Shown here: piece by piece, positions 8,179-14,707 of the stretch
Layout: each line of letters opens with the position of its first letter
Numbering within the stretch: position 1 is the stretch's first letter
Assembly: GCA_900545285.1 (NCBI GenBank)
Contig: UQYK01000023.1
Location: forward strand, 1 to 25,679
Source of the DNA: an uncultured Ruminococcus sp.
Lineage (GTDB): Bacteria > Bacillota > Clostridia > Oscillospirales > Ruminococcaceae
DNA length: 25,679 nucleotides
Direction: 5' to 3'
Position numbers and translations under genes: made by a program
The notes under the pieces: model-generated
The model's database searches: none
Told to the model about the DNA's origin: nothing
Seen by the model: the letters and a program-made list of their open reading frames with translations, nothing else

Positions 8179-8759
8179 TGCAGATCGGAATTTTAGCACT
8201 TCAAGGTGCATTTGCAGAGCATGCGGCAATGCTGCGGCAGCTGGGCGCATCGTGCTTTGAAATCCGGCAGAAACGGGATCTGGATCAGCCGATGGATGGT
8301 CTGATTGTGCCCGGCGGCGAAAGCACGGTAATCGGAAAGCTCCTGAAAGAGCTGGATTGTTTCGATCTGGTGCAGGAGCGGATTCAGAACGGGCTGCCGG
8401 TTTTCGGTACCTGTGCAGGCCTGATTCTTCTGGCGAAAGAGGCAGAGGGCGGCCATGTACAGCTTGGCACGATGGATATTTCCGCACGGCGCAATGCCTA
8501 TGGCAGACAGCTGGGCAGTTTTGCAACAACGGCTGAGATGAAGGGTGTTGGGGAAATTCCCATGGTATTCATCCGGGCACCGTATATTACCGCCGTTTCC
8601 GGTACAGCAGAGGTACTGGCAGAAGTGGACGGGAAAATCGTTGCTGCCAAGCAGGGCAATCAGCTGGTGACTGCGTTCCATCCGGAACTGACACAGGATA
8701 CACGTGTACACGCGTATTTCCTGCACATGGTGGAAGAAGCGGCAAAGAAGAATGCCTGA
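8178..8759 (+). CDS. pdxT: Pyridoxal 5'-phosphate synthase, glutaminase subunit PdxT
   Basis: Class I glutamine amidotransferase that releases ammonia from glutamine and channels it to PdxS. 193 residues, the usual length. The family motif PGGEST is at 45-50; the triad is C79 (GTCAG), H168 and E170 (FHPEL). The start overlaps the pdxS stop by one base (TAATG), and no other start would leave the N-terminal MQIGILALQGAF motif intact. Confidence 0.97.
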   Translation: MQIGILALQGAFAEHAAMLRQLGASCFEIRQKRDLDQPMDGLIVPGGESTVIGKLLKELDCFDLVQERIQNGLPVFGTCAGLILLAKEAEGGHVQLGTMDISARRNAYGRQLGSFATTAEMKGVGEIPMVFIRAPYITAVSGTAEVLAEVDGKIVAAKQGNQLVTAFHPELTQDTRVHAYFLHMVEEAAKKNA

Positions 8760-8800
8760 CAGCGACAGTATGCCCTTGCGGTAAAAATACATACCAGATA

Positions 8801-8842
8801 GAAAATGGCTGTGAATCTGTATAGATTTCACGGCCGTTTTTT
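8801..8842 (+). terminator. Intrinsic terminator of pdxS-pdxT
   Basis: AATGGCTGTGAATC pairs with GATTTCACGGCCGTT (one bulge and G-U pairs) and is followed by TTTTTT at 8837-8842. Confidence 0.7.
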
Positions 8843-8904
8843 GTGGCTTCTGCCGAAAAAACTGCCTTTGTGTCAGAAAGGGCGGTCTTTCCGGCAGATT
8901 GCCC

Positions 8905-8933
8905 TTGATTTTTTCCGGAGAATACGATATAAT
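8905..8933 (+). promoter_or_regulatory. Sigma-A promoter of the DUF1292-type gene
   Basis: TTGATT (8905-8910), 17-bp spacer, perfect TATAAT (8928-8933). Confidence 0.8.
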
Positions 8934-8939
8934 AAAAAA

Positions 8940-8985
8940 GGAATCTGCGAAAGCATGACGCGATTCCGTCCGGCAGTATGGCCGG
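8940..8985 (+). promoter_or_regulatory. Two hairpins at the 5' end of the DUF1292 mRNA
   Basis: GGAATC-t-GCG (8940-8949) pairs with CGCGATTCC (8959-8967), and CCGGC (8970-8974) with GCCGG (8981-8985). The first would begin almost exactly at the predicted transcription start, so it probably protects the 5' end of the mRNA from decay. Confidence 0.45.
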
Positions 8986-9023
8986 AAAAATAACCGCCGG
9001 CAACGGCAGATAGGAGCAATTCC

Positions 9024-9338
9024 ATGGCAGAAGAAATGAACGAATTTGGTGCAGGTATGCTGTATACACTGGAAGATGAAGAAGGCAACGAACAGGAATT
9101 TGAAGTACTGGGCGAACTGGAATATGAGGACGCCGTTTACTGCGCATTGATCCCGTATTACGAAAAGGAAGAAGACCTGATTCAGGATGACGGCGAATTT
9201 GTAGTTTTGAAAAAGGAAATAATTGACGGCGAAGAAATGCTGTGCACCATTGAGGATGATGCAGAGTATGAGGCTGTCGGCGCATTGTTTGAACAGCAGC
9301 TGAATGCCATGTTCGAGGATGAGGACGAAGAAGCGTAA
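9024..9338 (+). CDS. Small acidic protein, DUF1292 family
   Basis: A 104-residue, strongly acidic protein (MLYTLEDEEGNEQEFEVLGELEYED and a C-terminal EDEDEEA). The opening TLEDEEGNEQEFEVL followed by YCALIP is the pattern of the DUF1292 (YrzB-like) family, a small conserved Firmicute protein of unknown function. AGGAG (9012-9016) supports the start. It stands alone between its own promoter and the promoter of the following RNA gene, rather than in the yrzL-yrrK-yrzB cluster where I recall relatives being found. No function can be assigned. Confidence 0.8.
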   Translation: MAEEMNEFGAGMLYTLEDEEGNEQEFEVLGELEYEDAVYCALIPYYEKEEDLIQDDGEFVVLKKEIIDGEEMLCTIEDDAEYEAVGALFEQQLNAMFEDEDEEA

Positions 9339-9395
9339 ATTTTTGCGAAAAATTTACGGCAGAAATCGGACAGAAAATTTTTCATAAAATTCCTA

Positions 9396-9424
9396 TTGAT
9401 TTTTGTGAAAGATTGTGCTATAAT
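9396..9424 (+). promoter_or_regulatory. Sigma-A promoter of the structured RNA
   Basis: TTGATT (9396-9401), 17-bp spacer, perfect TATAAT (9419-9424). No open reading frame with a ribosome site follows before the terminator. Confidence 0.8.
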
Positions 9425-9430
9425 AAACAT

Positions 9431-9630
9431 AGAAAAATGAATACTGCCTGGTACGAGACATTGTGGTTTTTATAATCCAACACTCTTTTTAAGGGAATCC
9501 AGCTCCACCTGTGGATTGCAGACCTCCCGCCTTTGTGCGGAAGAAGGGAGCGTGAAGCAGGTGGGCAGATACCCACCTTGCTGTAATGGCTTGGTTTTAT
9601 TCGCCATAAGACGGCCAGGCGGTTTTATTT
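9431..9630 (+). ncRNA. Structured non-coding RNA of about 200 nt, 6S RNA (SsrS) candidate
   Basis: The RNA is framed by a consensus promoter and a T-run. Its ends pair: ACTGCCTGG (9443-9451) with CCAGGCGGT (9615-9623, one G-U), so the whole molecule folds into one long closed rod, and the closing stem plus TTTATTTTT acts as terminator. Inside are an ATGGC/GCCAT hairpin on the 3' side (about 9575-9606), a CTCCC/GGGAG stem with an inner GCC/CGG part (about 9523-9550), and CCACCTG, which can pair with CAGGTGG. A 5'/3' closing stem, a central unpaired region with a 3'-side hairpin, this length and an independent promoter all fit 6S RNA, which binds sigma-A RNA polymerase. I do not recognise a diagnostic 6S sequence, so the family call is tentative. 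RNase P, tmRNA and SRP signatures were looked for and not seen. Confidence 0.55.
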
Positions 9631-9646
9631 TTCTAATGAAAATGAT

Positions 9647-9680
9647 GCCCCTCCGGTGCTTGGGTGCCGGAGGGGCTTTT
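9647..9680 (+). terminator. Strong intrinsic terminator downstream of the structured RNA
   Basis: GCCCCTCCGG (9647-9656) pairs perfectly with CCGGAGGGGC (9667-9676) and is followed by TTTT. It is a second stop after the T-run that closes the RNA. Confidence 0.85.
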
Positions 9681-9709
9681 GTGATGATTTGAAAAAGTTA
9701 AGGCATCAA

Positions 9710-9753
9710 AAAAGGTGCAGTCTTTCCAAATTACAGGAAAGACTGCACCTTTT
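9710..9753 (-). terminator. Intrinsic terminator of gdhA (bidirectional)
   Basis: A perfect 18-bp stem, AAAAGGTGCAGTCTTTCC (9710-9727) with its complement at 9736-9753 and an 8-nt loop. On the - strand the stem runs into TTTTTT, and on the + strand into TTTTCATTTT. It lies about 75 nt past the gdhA stop. Confidence 0.85.
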
Positions 9754-9826
9754 CATTTTATGTCACAATATAGCGTCCCATCGCATGTCACAAAGTATTC
9801 TCGCCTAAGATAAGCGGGTGCATCTA

Positions 9827-11185
9827 TTAGTATGCAACACCCTGCCACTTCATAGCGTCAGCAACCTTCAGGAAGCCAGCGATGTTTGCGCCGACAACCA
9901 GATTGCCTTCTACATCATATTCCTTGGATCTGTCATATGCATTGTGGAAGATGTTGATCATGATCTTCTTCAGCTTTGCATCAACTTCTTCGAATGTCCA
10001 GGACAGACGCTCGCTGTTCTGAGACATTTCCAGACCAGAGGTAGCAACGCCGCCTGCGTTTGCAGCCTTTGCCGGTCCGAACAGAATGCCTGCTGCCAGG
10101 AACTTGTCGATTGCTTCCGGAGTGGAAGGCATGTTTGCACCTTCTGCAACAACCTGAACGCCGTTCTTCAGCAGGATGTCAGCAGATTCGCCGTCGATTT
10201 CGTTCTGTGTAGCGCACGGCAGAGCAACATCGCACTTGATTGTCCAGATGCCCTTGCAGCCTTCTGTATAGGTAGCGCCTTCTACACGGTTTACATATTC
10301 CTTGATACGTCCGCGTTCTACTTCCTTGATCTGCTTTACAACATCCAGCTTGATGCCGTTCGGATCGTAGATGTAGCCGTTGGAGTCAGACAGTGCAACA
10401 ACCTTTGCGCCCATTTCCTGTGCCTTTTCAGTTGCATAGATTGCAACGTTGCCGGAACCGGAAATAACAACAGTCTTGCCCTTGATGCTGTCGCTCTTCA
10501 TGCAGCTCATCATTTCTTCTGTGAAGTACAGCAGACCATAACCGGTAGCCTCTGTTCTTGCCAGAGAACCGCCGTAGGACAGACCCTTACCAGTCAGAAC
10601 GCCGGTGAATTCGTTGCGCAGTCTCTTGTACTGACCGAACATATAACCGATTTCACGTGCGCCGGTACCGATATCACCAGCCGGAACGTCTGTGTCAGCA
10701 CCGATGTGCTTGGACAGCTCAGTCATGAAGCTCTGGCAGAAACGCATGATTTCATTGTCAGACTTGCCCTTCGGGTCGAAGTCGGAACCGCCCTTGCCGC
10801 CGCCCATGGGCAGTGTGGTCAGGCTGTTCTTGAAGATCTGCTCGAAGCCCAGGAACTTGATTACAGATGCACATACAGACGGGTGCAGACGCAGGCCGCC
10901 CTTGTACGGTCCGATTGCAGAGTTAAACTGGCAACGGAAGCCGCGGTTTACCTGAACCTTGCCGTTGTCGTCTACCCAAGAAACACGGAACTGAATCATA
11001 CGCTCCGGTTCTACAATACGGTCGATAACACCGTTTGTTTCATAAGACGGATCCTTTGCAACAACTGGTTCCAGAGACATCAGGACTTCGCCTACTGCCT
11101 GCAAGAATTCCGGCTCATTGCCGTTACGCTTTACGACGCTGTCGTATACACCCTGAAGATAAGCGTTCTTAAATGTAAATGCCAT
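9827..11185 (-). CDS. gdhA: Glutamate dehydrogenase (probably NADP-specific)
   Basis: Hexameric cytosolic enzyme that makes glutamate from 2-oxoglutarate and ammonia, the main low-affinity ammonia assimilation route in rumen-type Clostridia. 452 residues, the usual length. The N-terminal substrate domain has GGLRLHPSV and PMGGGKGGSDFDPKG (catalytic Lys131) and PAGDIGTG (Asp171); the Rossmann domain starts at TVVISGSGNVA (about 238-248). NADP preference is inferred from the 450-residue type I family. GGAGGAG lies 7-8 nt before the ATG. The gene has its own promoter (11369-11397) and a leader of about 175 nt that contains a repeat-derived hairpin, so it may be regulated after transcription starts. 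Confidence 0.96.
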   Translation of the reverse strand: MAFTFKNAYLQGVYDSVVKRNGNEPEFLQAVGEVLMSLEPVVAKDPSYETNGVIDRIVEPERMIQFRVSWVDDNGKVQVNRGFRCQFNSAIGPYKGGLRLHPSVCASVIKFLGFEQIFKNSLTTLPMGGGKGGSDFDPKGKSDNEIMRFCQSFMTELSKHIGADTDVPAGDIGTGAREIGYMFGQYKRLRNEFTGVLTGKGLSYGGSLARTEATGYGLLYFTEEMMSCMKSDSIKGKTVVISGSGNVAIYATEKAQEMGAKVVALSDSNGYIYDPNGIKLDVVKQIKEVERGRIKEYVNRVEGATYTEGCKGIWTIKCDVALPCATQNEIDGESADILLKNGVQVVAEGANMPSTPEAIDKFLAAGILFGPAKAANAGGVATSGLEMSQNSERLSWTFEEVDAKLKKIMINIFHNAYDRSKEYDVEGNLVVGANIAGFLKVADAMKWQGVAY

Positions 11186-11217
11186 GGGAATCTCCTCCTA
11201 AAAAAATTAAGATTATC

Positions 11218-11265
11218 AGAACCTGTCTTCACAAGCGTATACACGTGCCTTGCGAAGGCAGGTTC
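11218..11265. repeat. Dispersed repeat copy 1, inverted-repeat element in the gdhA leader
   Basis: Positions 11218-11247 are identical over 30 bases to 25627-25656. This copy also ends in an inverted repeat: GAACCTGTCTTCACAAG (11219-11235) against CTTGCGAAGGCAGGTTC (11249-11265), 15 of 17 positions complementary. In gdhA mRNA it would form a hairpin ending about 30 nt before the Shine-Dalgarno and be followed by a T-rich stretch. It could be a MITE-like remnant, the terminal repeat of an insertion sequence, or a shared RNA element. Confidence 0.7.
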
Positions 11266-11368
11266 ACACAAATAGCGTGGCAGAAATTCTGCCTGACTGT
11301 CTGTCATTCGATGGGGTTTGTGTGTGCGTTTCGTTGAAACACCTGTTCGTGCCCTTCAAACAATTACA

Positions 11369-11397
11369 ATTATACATCATTTCACTGGATTTTTCAA
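11369..11397 (-). promoter_or_regulatory. Sigma-A promoter of gdhA
   Basis: On the - strand: TTGAAA (11397-11392), 17-bp spacer, perfect TATAAT (11374-11369). The start of transcription should be near 11362. Between here and the RNA terminator at 11600 the sequence (11398-11592) is A-rich with no gene or clear signal. Confidence 0.75.
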
Positions 11398-11592
11398 TGC
11401 AAAATCCAAAAAAAGTAACTTTTCTTATTTTTCAAATCAAATATTGAGAAATAAAAGAAAAATGAGTGGAATTCTTTTTAAATAGAAAATCTTACAAGAT
11501 CAAAAATGAAGAATAAAAAGTGCGAAAAGCAAAAAAGACATGATTTCGATTAAATCCATAGGGATTGCAGCGGAACAAGGGGAGATGTGCAG

Positions 11593-11834
11593 AAAAAAAG
11601 CCCTGCCGATCAACAGGCAGGGCAAAAGTCATAAAAGAAAGACACATCTGAAAAACTGGCAAAGACCGGGGCGTAGAACAAAATAGAAATTTATTTTTTT
11701 ATTTCAGAGGGAAAAGCATGTGCTTTTCCGAAAACCGGACTTTGTGCAGTACTCATCCGTGCTGCATGCCGTATGCAGAGAGAATTCCGCGGCCGTTCTT
11801 CCGCAGAAAACATCATTTGCAGTGCGGCATGTCT
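11593..11834 (-). ncRNA. Unassigned small RNA transcription unit of about 240 nt
   Basis: A near-consensus promoter (11841-11869) and a strong terminator (11600-11623 plus T7) on the same strand bound about 240 nt with no credible gene; the longest frame is 42 codons without a ribosome site. Possible local hairpins on the - strand include CCGC/GCGG near the 5' end, CTGCAT/ATGCAG, and GGAAAAGCA/TGCTTTTCC, the last followed by a long A/T-rich linker before the terminator. It lies between the HAD phosphatase gene and gdhA but is independent of both: it starts about 85 nt past the phosphatase stop and ends more than 200 nt before the gdhA promoter. I do not recognise the family. Confidence 0.55.
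11600..11623 (-). terminator. Intrinsic terminator of the small RNA (and of the HAD gene read-through)
   Basis: GCCCTGCC (11600-11607) pairs with GGCAGGGC (11616-11623) around 8 nt; on the - strand the stem is followed by seven T (11599-11593). Confidence 0.85.
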
Positions 11835-11840
11835 TTTCCT

Positions 11841-11869
11841 ATTATATCGAAAGGTTTCGGAAAAGTCAA
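11841..11869 (-). promoter_or_regulatory. Promoter of the small RNA with an inverted repeat in its spacer
   Basis: On the - strand: TTGACT (11869-11864), 17-bp spacer, perfect TATAAT (11846-11841). The spacer contains CGAAA-GG-TTTCG (11848-11859, + strand), a 5-2-5 inverted repeat that could be an operator. Confidence 0.75.
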
Positions 11870-11919
11870 GCGCATTTCTTCATTTTTTCGAAGAACAGCG
11901 AAACTCATGCCGAATCGTG

Positions 11920-12567
11920 TCATTTTATCAGGAAGCGTGGCAGATCAGCCGGAGAGGCTGCCAGTATTTTGGCACCGGCCTCTCGCAGTTCCTCTTCACC
12001 CCGAAATCCCCAGATGCAGCCAACAGCGTCTATTCCGGCGTTGCGTGCAGTCAGGATGTCCACATCCGAATCCCCGATCATTACAGTATGCTCCGGCGCA
12101 GTGCCGCATTGCTGCATGATTTCCAGGAGAATTTCCGGCGAGGGCTTTTTCGGCCGGCTTGCGTTGCCCCCCAGAATGCAGTCAAACTGCTTTTCACCGA
12201 AAATATGACTTACAATTTTTTCTGCGAAATCCTGTGTTTTGTTTGTGGCAACGGCCAGCTGGATTCCGGCATCCCGGAGCCGTTCCAGTGCGGAGAAAAT
12301 GCCGGGATAGGGCTTGGTGCAGTCCAGGCAGTGCATCGTATAATAGGGGTTGAACCGCTTTAAAAGTGCATCGGCCTGATCCTTTGCATCCGGCGGCAGC
12401 GCACGTTCACACAGCTTCGGAACGCCGTTTCCCACAAAATGATAGTAGGCCTCTACCGGATGCACCGGAAAATGCAGTTCCTGCAAGCCATGATTGACGG
12501 CATTGGCCAAATCTTCTACGGAGTTGATCAGGGTTCCGTCCAGATCAAAAATAGCCAGTTGATACAT
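11920..12567 (-). CDS. HAD-superfamily phosphatase, phosphoglycolate phosphatase-like
   Basis: A 215-residue HAD hydrolase. Motif I is FDLDGTL (nucleophile D8, acid D10), motif II is VATNKT (T108), motif III is RPKKPSP (Lys140/141) and motif IV is GDSDVD (D166, D170). The helical cap inserted after motif I (about 15-80) is the subclass I type of Gph/PpaX-like enzymes. Likely substrate is 2-phosphoglycolate, pyrophosphate or another small phosphate ester; sequence alone does not decide. The start at 12567 is set by AAAGGAGG on the - strand with normal spacing and by motif I lying near the N-terminus. The gene has its own perfect-consensus promoter and a structured leader. Confidence 0.85.
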   Translation of the reverse strand: MYQLAIFDLDGTLINSVEDLANAVNHGLQELHFPVHPVEAYYHFVGNGVPKLCERALPPDAKDQADALLKRFNPYYTMHCLDCTKPYPGIFSALERLRDAGIQLAVATNKTQDFAEKIVSHIFGEKQFDCILGGNASRPKKPSPEILLEIMQQCGTAPEHTVMIGDSDVDILTARNAGIDAVGCIWGFRGEEELREAGAKILAASPADLPRFLIK

Positions 12568-12585
12568 GGTGAAATTCCTCCTTTT

Positions 12586-12661
12586 GAAAGCGCGTGCTTT
12601 CATAAAGTTTCCGTTCAAAAGCGGAGAATATGCTTGCTTTACGGAAACATGCGCCGAAACA
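12586..12661 (-). promoter_or_regulatory. Structured leader of the HAD phosphatase mRNA
   Basis: A GAAAGC/GCTTTC hairpin (12586-12601) abuts the Shine-Dalgarno, and a longer GTTTCCGT...ACGGAAAC pairing encloses it upstream (about 12608-12650). It could limit ribosome access; no known riboswitch is recognised. Confidence 0.35.
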
Positions 12662-12682
12662 GAGCAGATAACAAGTGCCTCT

Positions 12683-12711
12683 ATTATACCGGATTTCCGG
12701 ATATCTGTCAA
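12683..12711 (-). promoter_or_regulatory. Perfect-consensus promoter of the HAD phosphatase gene
   Basis: On the - strand: TTGACA (12711-12706), 17-bp spacer, TATAAT (12688-12683). The TGA stop of the upstream regulator gene lies inside the -35 box. The spacer carries CCGGA-TT-TCCGG (12689-12700), a 5-2-5 inverted repeat. Confidence 0.85.
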
Positions 12712-13397
12712 TCCGACAGCAATTCCCGGTCTGCAAGATCATAGTGCCGGTCAATGGCTTTGCAGCAGGCATTAAAGTCCCGTTGTTCCAGGGCACAGAG
12801 CAGTTCGCGGTGGGACTGCCGCAGCAGCTTTTCCACTTCCGGGTCTGCGTGGAAAATCGCGGCGGCAATCCACTGGTGGTAGACCTCCGTGACGGCATGC
12901 AGCATCAGAATCCAGAAGCGGTTTTCCGTGGCTTGCAGCAGGGTGTCATGAAACTGCTGATCCCAGTGGATATGCTCTGTCTGGGTTTCGGCCTGGTTCA
13001 GCTGAAAGAGAATGTGTGTCAGTTTCTCATTCCAGCGGGGGAGGGTGTGCGTCTCCAGAATGGTGCGGCAGACGGCCTTTTCCATATTTCGCCGGAAGGA
13101 GCAGATTTCCGCCCGGTTGGTCTGGTGCAGCAGAAGCATAATTTCCACCAGGCCGGAAATCGACTGCGCCGCGTTGCCGGTGAGATAATTCCCGGAACCT
13201 CTGCGGCTTTCAATCAGACCAGCGTGTTCCAGCATGCGTATGGCCTCCCGGGTGGAGTTGCGGCTGATGGAGAGGGTTTCTGCCAGGGTGCGCTCTGTAG
13301 GAAGTCGGTCGCCGATTACCAGATCACCGGTCTGCATCTGCGCATAGAGGTAGTGCAGTGCTTTTTGATATTCCCGTGTGGTTTCTGTTTTTTCCAT
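12708..13397 (-). CDS. GntR-family transcriptional regulator (FadR/FCD subfamily)
   Basis: A 229-residue regulator. Residues about 8-75 form the GntR winged helix (GDRLPTERTLAETLSISRNS, then REAIRMLEHAGLIESRRGSG). Residues about 85-225 are an all-helical FCD ligand domain; D146, H150, H196 and H218 fall at the spacing of the FCD metal-binding set, and such domains usually bind small carboxylates. It lies 72 nt behind lrgB on the same strand with no clear terminator between, so it is probably co-transcribed with lrgA-lrgB. A perfect GntR-type operator at the lrgA promoter (14543-14559) makes it the likely autorepressor of the operon, with a carboxylate such as pyruvate or lactate as possible inducer (inference). 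Confidence 0.88.
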   Translation of the reverse strand: MEKTETTREYQKALHYLYAQMQTGDLVIGDRLPTERTLAETLSISRNSTREAIRMLEHAGLIESRRGSGNYLTGNAAQSISGLVEIMLLLHQTNRAEICSFRRNMEKAVCRTILETHTLPRWNEKLTHILFQLNQAETQTEHIHWDQQFHDTLLQATENRFWILMLHAVTEVYHQWIAAAIFHADPEVEKLLRQSHRELLCALEQRDFNACCKAIDRHYDLADRELLSD

Positions 13398-13469
13398 GCT
13401 GCCTCCTTTTTAGAGAGTGTTGGCTGCAAATTTTGTGGGATCAACCCAAAGGGCGCGTGTCAGTACGCC

Positions 13470-14162
13470 TTAGCGGATCAGTGAAAAGACGGAAGCGCCG
13501 CCTACCGTGACAAGGCCGGCTACAACAATCGAAAGGCTGCTCATGGCACCCTCTACTTCCCCCAGTTCCATTGCCTTTGCAGTACCAATGGCGTGAGAGG
13601 CGGTGCCCAGCGCAACGCCTCTTGCAATCGGCTCCCGAATCCGGAAAATCCGGAAGATCAGTTCGGCAAAGATGTTGCCCAGTACTCCGGTAATGATGAT
13701 TGCAGCAACACTGATGGGAACAAATCCCCCCAGCTTTTCCGAAACGCCCATGCCGATTGCGGTTGTGATGGATTTCGGGAGAAAGGTGACGTATTCTTCA
13801 TGGCTCATGCCGAACAGCACTGCCATGCCCAGAATGCTGCCAAGGCTGGCCAGAACGCCGGACAAAATGCCCAGAACAATGGCCTTCCAGTTGTGCTTTA
13901 ACAGTTCCAGCTGTTCGTATAGCGGAATGGCAAGACAGACTGTAGCCGGTGTCAGCAAATAGCTGAGGTATTTTGCCCCTTCGTTGTACGTGTCATAATT
14001 GATATGCAGACAGCTCAGTGCCGCAATGGTCAGGGCAATGGAAATCAAAAGAGGATTGAAAATCGCCAGCTTCCATTTCTTTTTTAGCAGCATGCCGATG
14101 CCGTAAGACAAGACGCTGATCAATACGCCGAAAAACGCGGAGTTTTTTAAAATTTCAAGCAT
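13470..14162 (-). CDS. lrgB: LrgB/CidB/PftB-family membrane protein
   Basis: A 230-residue integral membrane protein with about six hydrophobic helices and the conserved LrgB patterns LLTPATVCLAIPLYEQ, FLPKSITTAIGMGVSEKLGG and GTASHAIGTAKAMELGE. With LrgA it forms a two-component membrane complex. The family was first described as antiholin-like; the Bacillus and Streptococcus mutans members were later linked to pyruvate transport. An 8-bp overlap with lrgA and an AAGGAG ribosome site inside lrgA indicate coupled translation. Confidence 0.93.
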   Translation of the reverse strand: MLEILKNSAFFGVLISVLSYGIGMLLKKKWKLAIFNPLLISIALTIAALSCLHINYDTYNEGAKYLSYLLTPATVCLAIPLYEQLELLKHNWKAIVLGILSGVLASLGSILGMAVLFGMSHEEYVTFLPKSITTAIGMGVSEKLGGFVPISVAAIIITGVLGNIFAELIFRIFRIREPIARGVALGTASHAIGTAKAMELGEVEGAMSSLSIVVAGLVTVGGASVFSLIR

Positions 14163-14523
14163 TTTTTTCGTCTCCTTTTTTGGTGCGTCGGATGACAGCC
14201 TGTGTTACCAGACCAGCAGCCACCATGACAATAAATGTAGTGGACACTGTAATTAAAATATACTGAATCCAGGAGGGACGGATAATATCCCAGGATTCCA
14301 GCAGGCCGACTGCTGCCGGAATAAACATCAGCGGCATAATTTCAATGAGAAAATCGCCGGTTTCGTGTACATCATCAAAAGGAATCAGATGCAGCTTCAG
14401 GCATAAAAACAACAGAATAATCCCGTAAATGCTGGCCGGAATCGGCAGCGGAATCCAGTTTCCCAGCAGTTCTCCGATAAATGAAACTGCCAATATAATG
14501 CCAAATTGTTTGATCCATTTCAT
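14155..14523 (-). CDS. lrgA: LrgA/CidA/PftA-family holin-like membrane protein
   Basis: A 122-residue protein with four predicted transmembrane helices. The motif GNWIPLPIPASIYGIILLFLC and the segment MPLMFIPAAVGL are typical of CidA/LrgA. It partners LrgB. GGAGGAG on the - strand precedes the ATG at normal spacing. First gene of lrgA-lrgB-gntR, with a promoter whose -10 box touches a 17-bp palindrome. Lysis control versus pyruvate uptake cannot be told apart from sequence; the carboxylate-type regulator favours transport. Confidence 0.93.
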   Translation of the reverse strand: MKWIKQFGIILAVSFIGELLGNWIPLPIPASIYGIILLFLCLKLHLIPFDDVHETGDFLIEIMPLMFIPAAVGLLESWDIIRPSWIQYILITVSTTFIVMVAAGLVTQAVIRRTKKGDEKNA

Positions 14524-14542
14524 GGCTTTTCTCCTCCGTCTA

Positions 14543-14559
14543 AATTGGTACTACCAATT
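14543..14559 (-). promoter_or_regulatory. Operator at the lrgA promoter, probable GntR/FadR-type site
   Basis: AATTGGTA-C-TACCAATT is a perfect 8-1-8 inverted repeat directly adjoining the -10 box on its downstream side. Its core TTGGTACTACCAA fits the T-x-GT-x(3)-AC-x-A pattern of FadR-type GntR regulators. Binding here would block RNA polymerase, so repression is expected. Confidence 0.7.
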
Positions 14560-14588
14560 ATTATAGCACAGGTGATTTCCAGCGTCAA
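14560..14588 (-). promoter_or_regulatory. Sigma-A promoter of lrgA-lrgB-gntR
   Basis: On the - strand: TTGACG (14588-14583), 17-bp spacer, TATAAT (14565-14560). Confidence 0.8.
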
Positions 14589-14657
14589 TGCAGAAAAAAT
14601 GGTGTGGACAATGGGATTTTTTGTGAGAAAAGACAAGAATCGGGACGAATATAAAAA

Positions 14658-14688
14658 AGCGGACAGACCGAAGAACGATCTGTCCGCT
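14658..14688 (-). terminator. Intrinsic terminator of the MATE transporter gene
   Basis: AGCGGACAGA (14658-14667) pairs with TCTGTCCGCT (14679-14688); on the - strand six T follow. It is about 20 nt past the MATE stop codon. Confidence 0.85.
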
Positions 14689-14707
14689 GTATAGTAGGGA
14701 TGAAGTT

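Noticed and set aside
9759..9795. Short direct repeat ATGTCACAA on both sides of TATAGCGTCCCATCGC after gdhA
   Set aside because: Only two 9-bp copies; too little to call a repeat array or a binding site.
9818..11275. 485-codon frame antisense to gdhA
   Set aside because: Shadow of a gene with complete glutamate dehydrogenase motifs.
11690..11821. 42-codon frame inside the small RNA on the - strand
   Set aside because: No Shine-Dalgarno, no conserved pattern, and it runs through predicted hairpins.
11720..12363. Several + strand frames of 130-196 codons over the small RNA and HAD gene
   Set aside because: No ribosome sites and no family pattern; the opposite strand has a bona fide HAD gene and a promoter/terminator pair.
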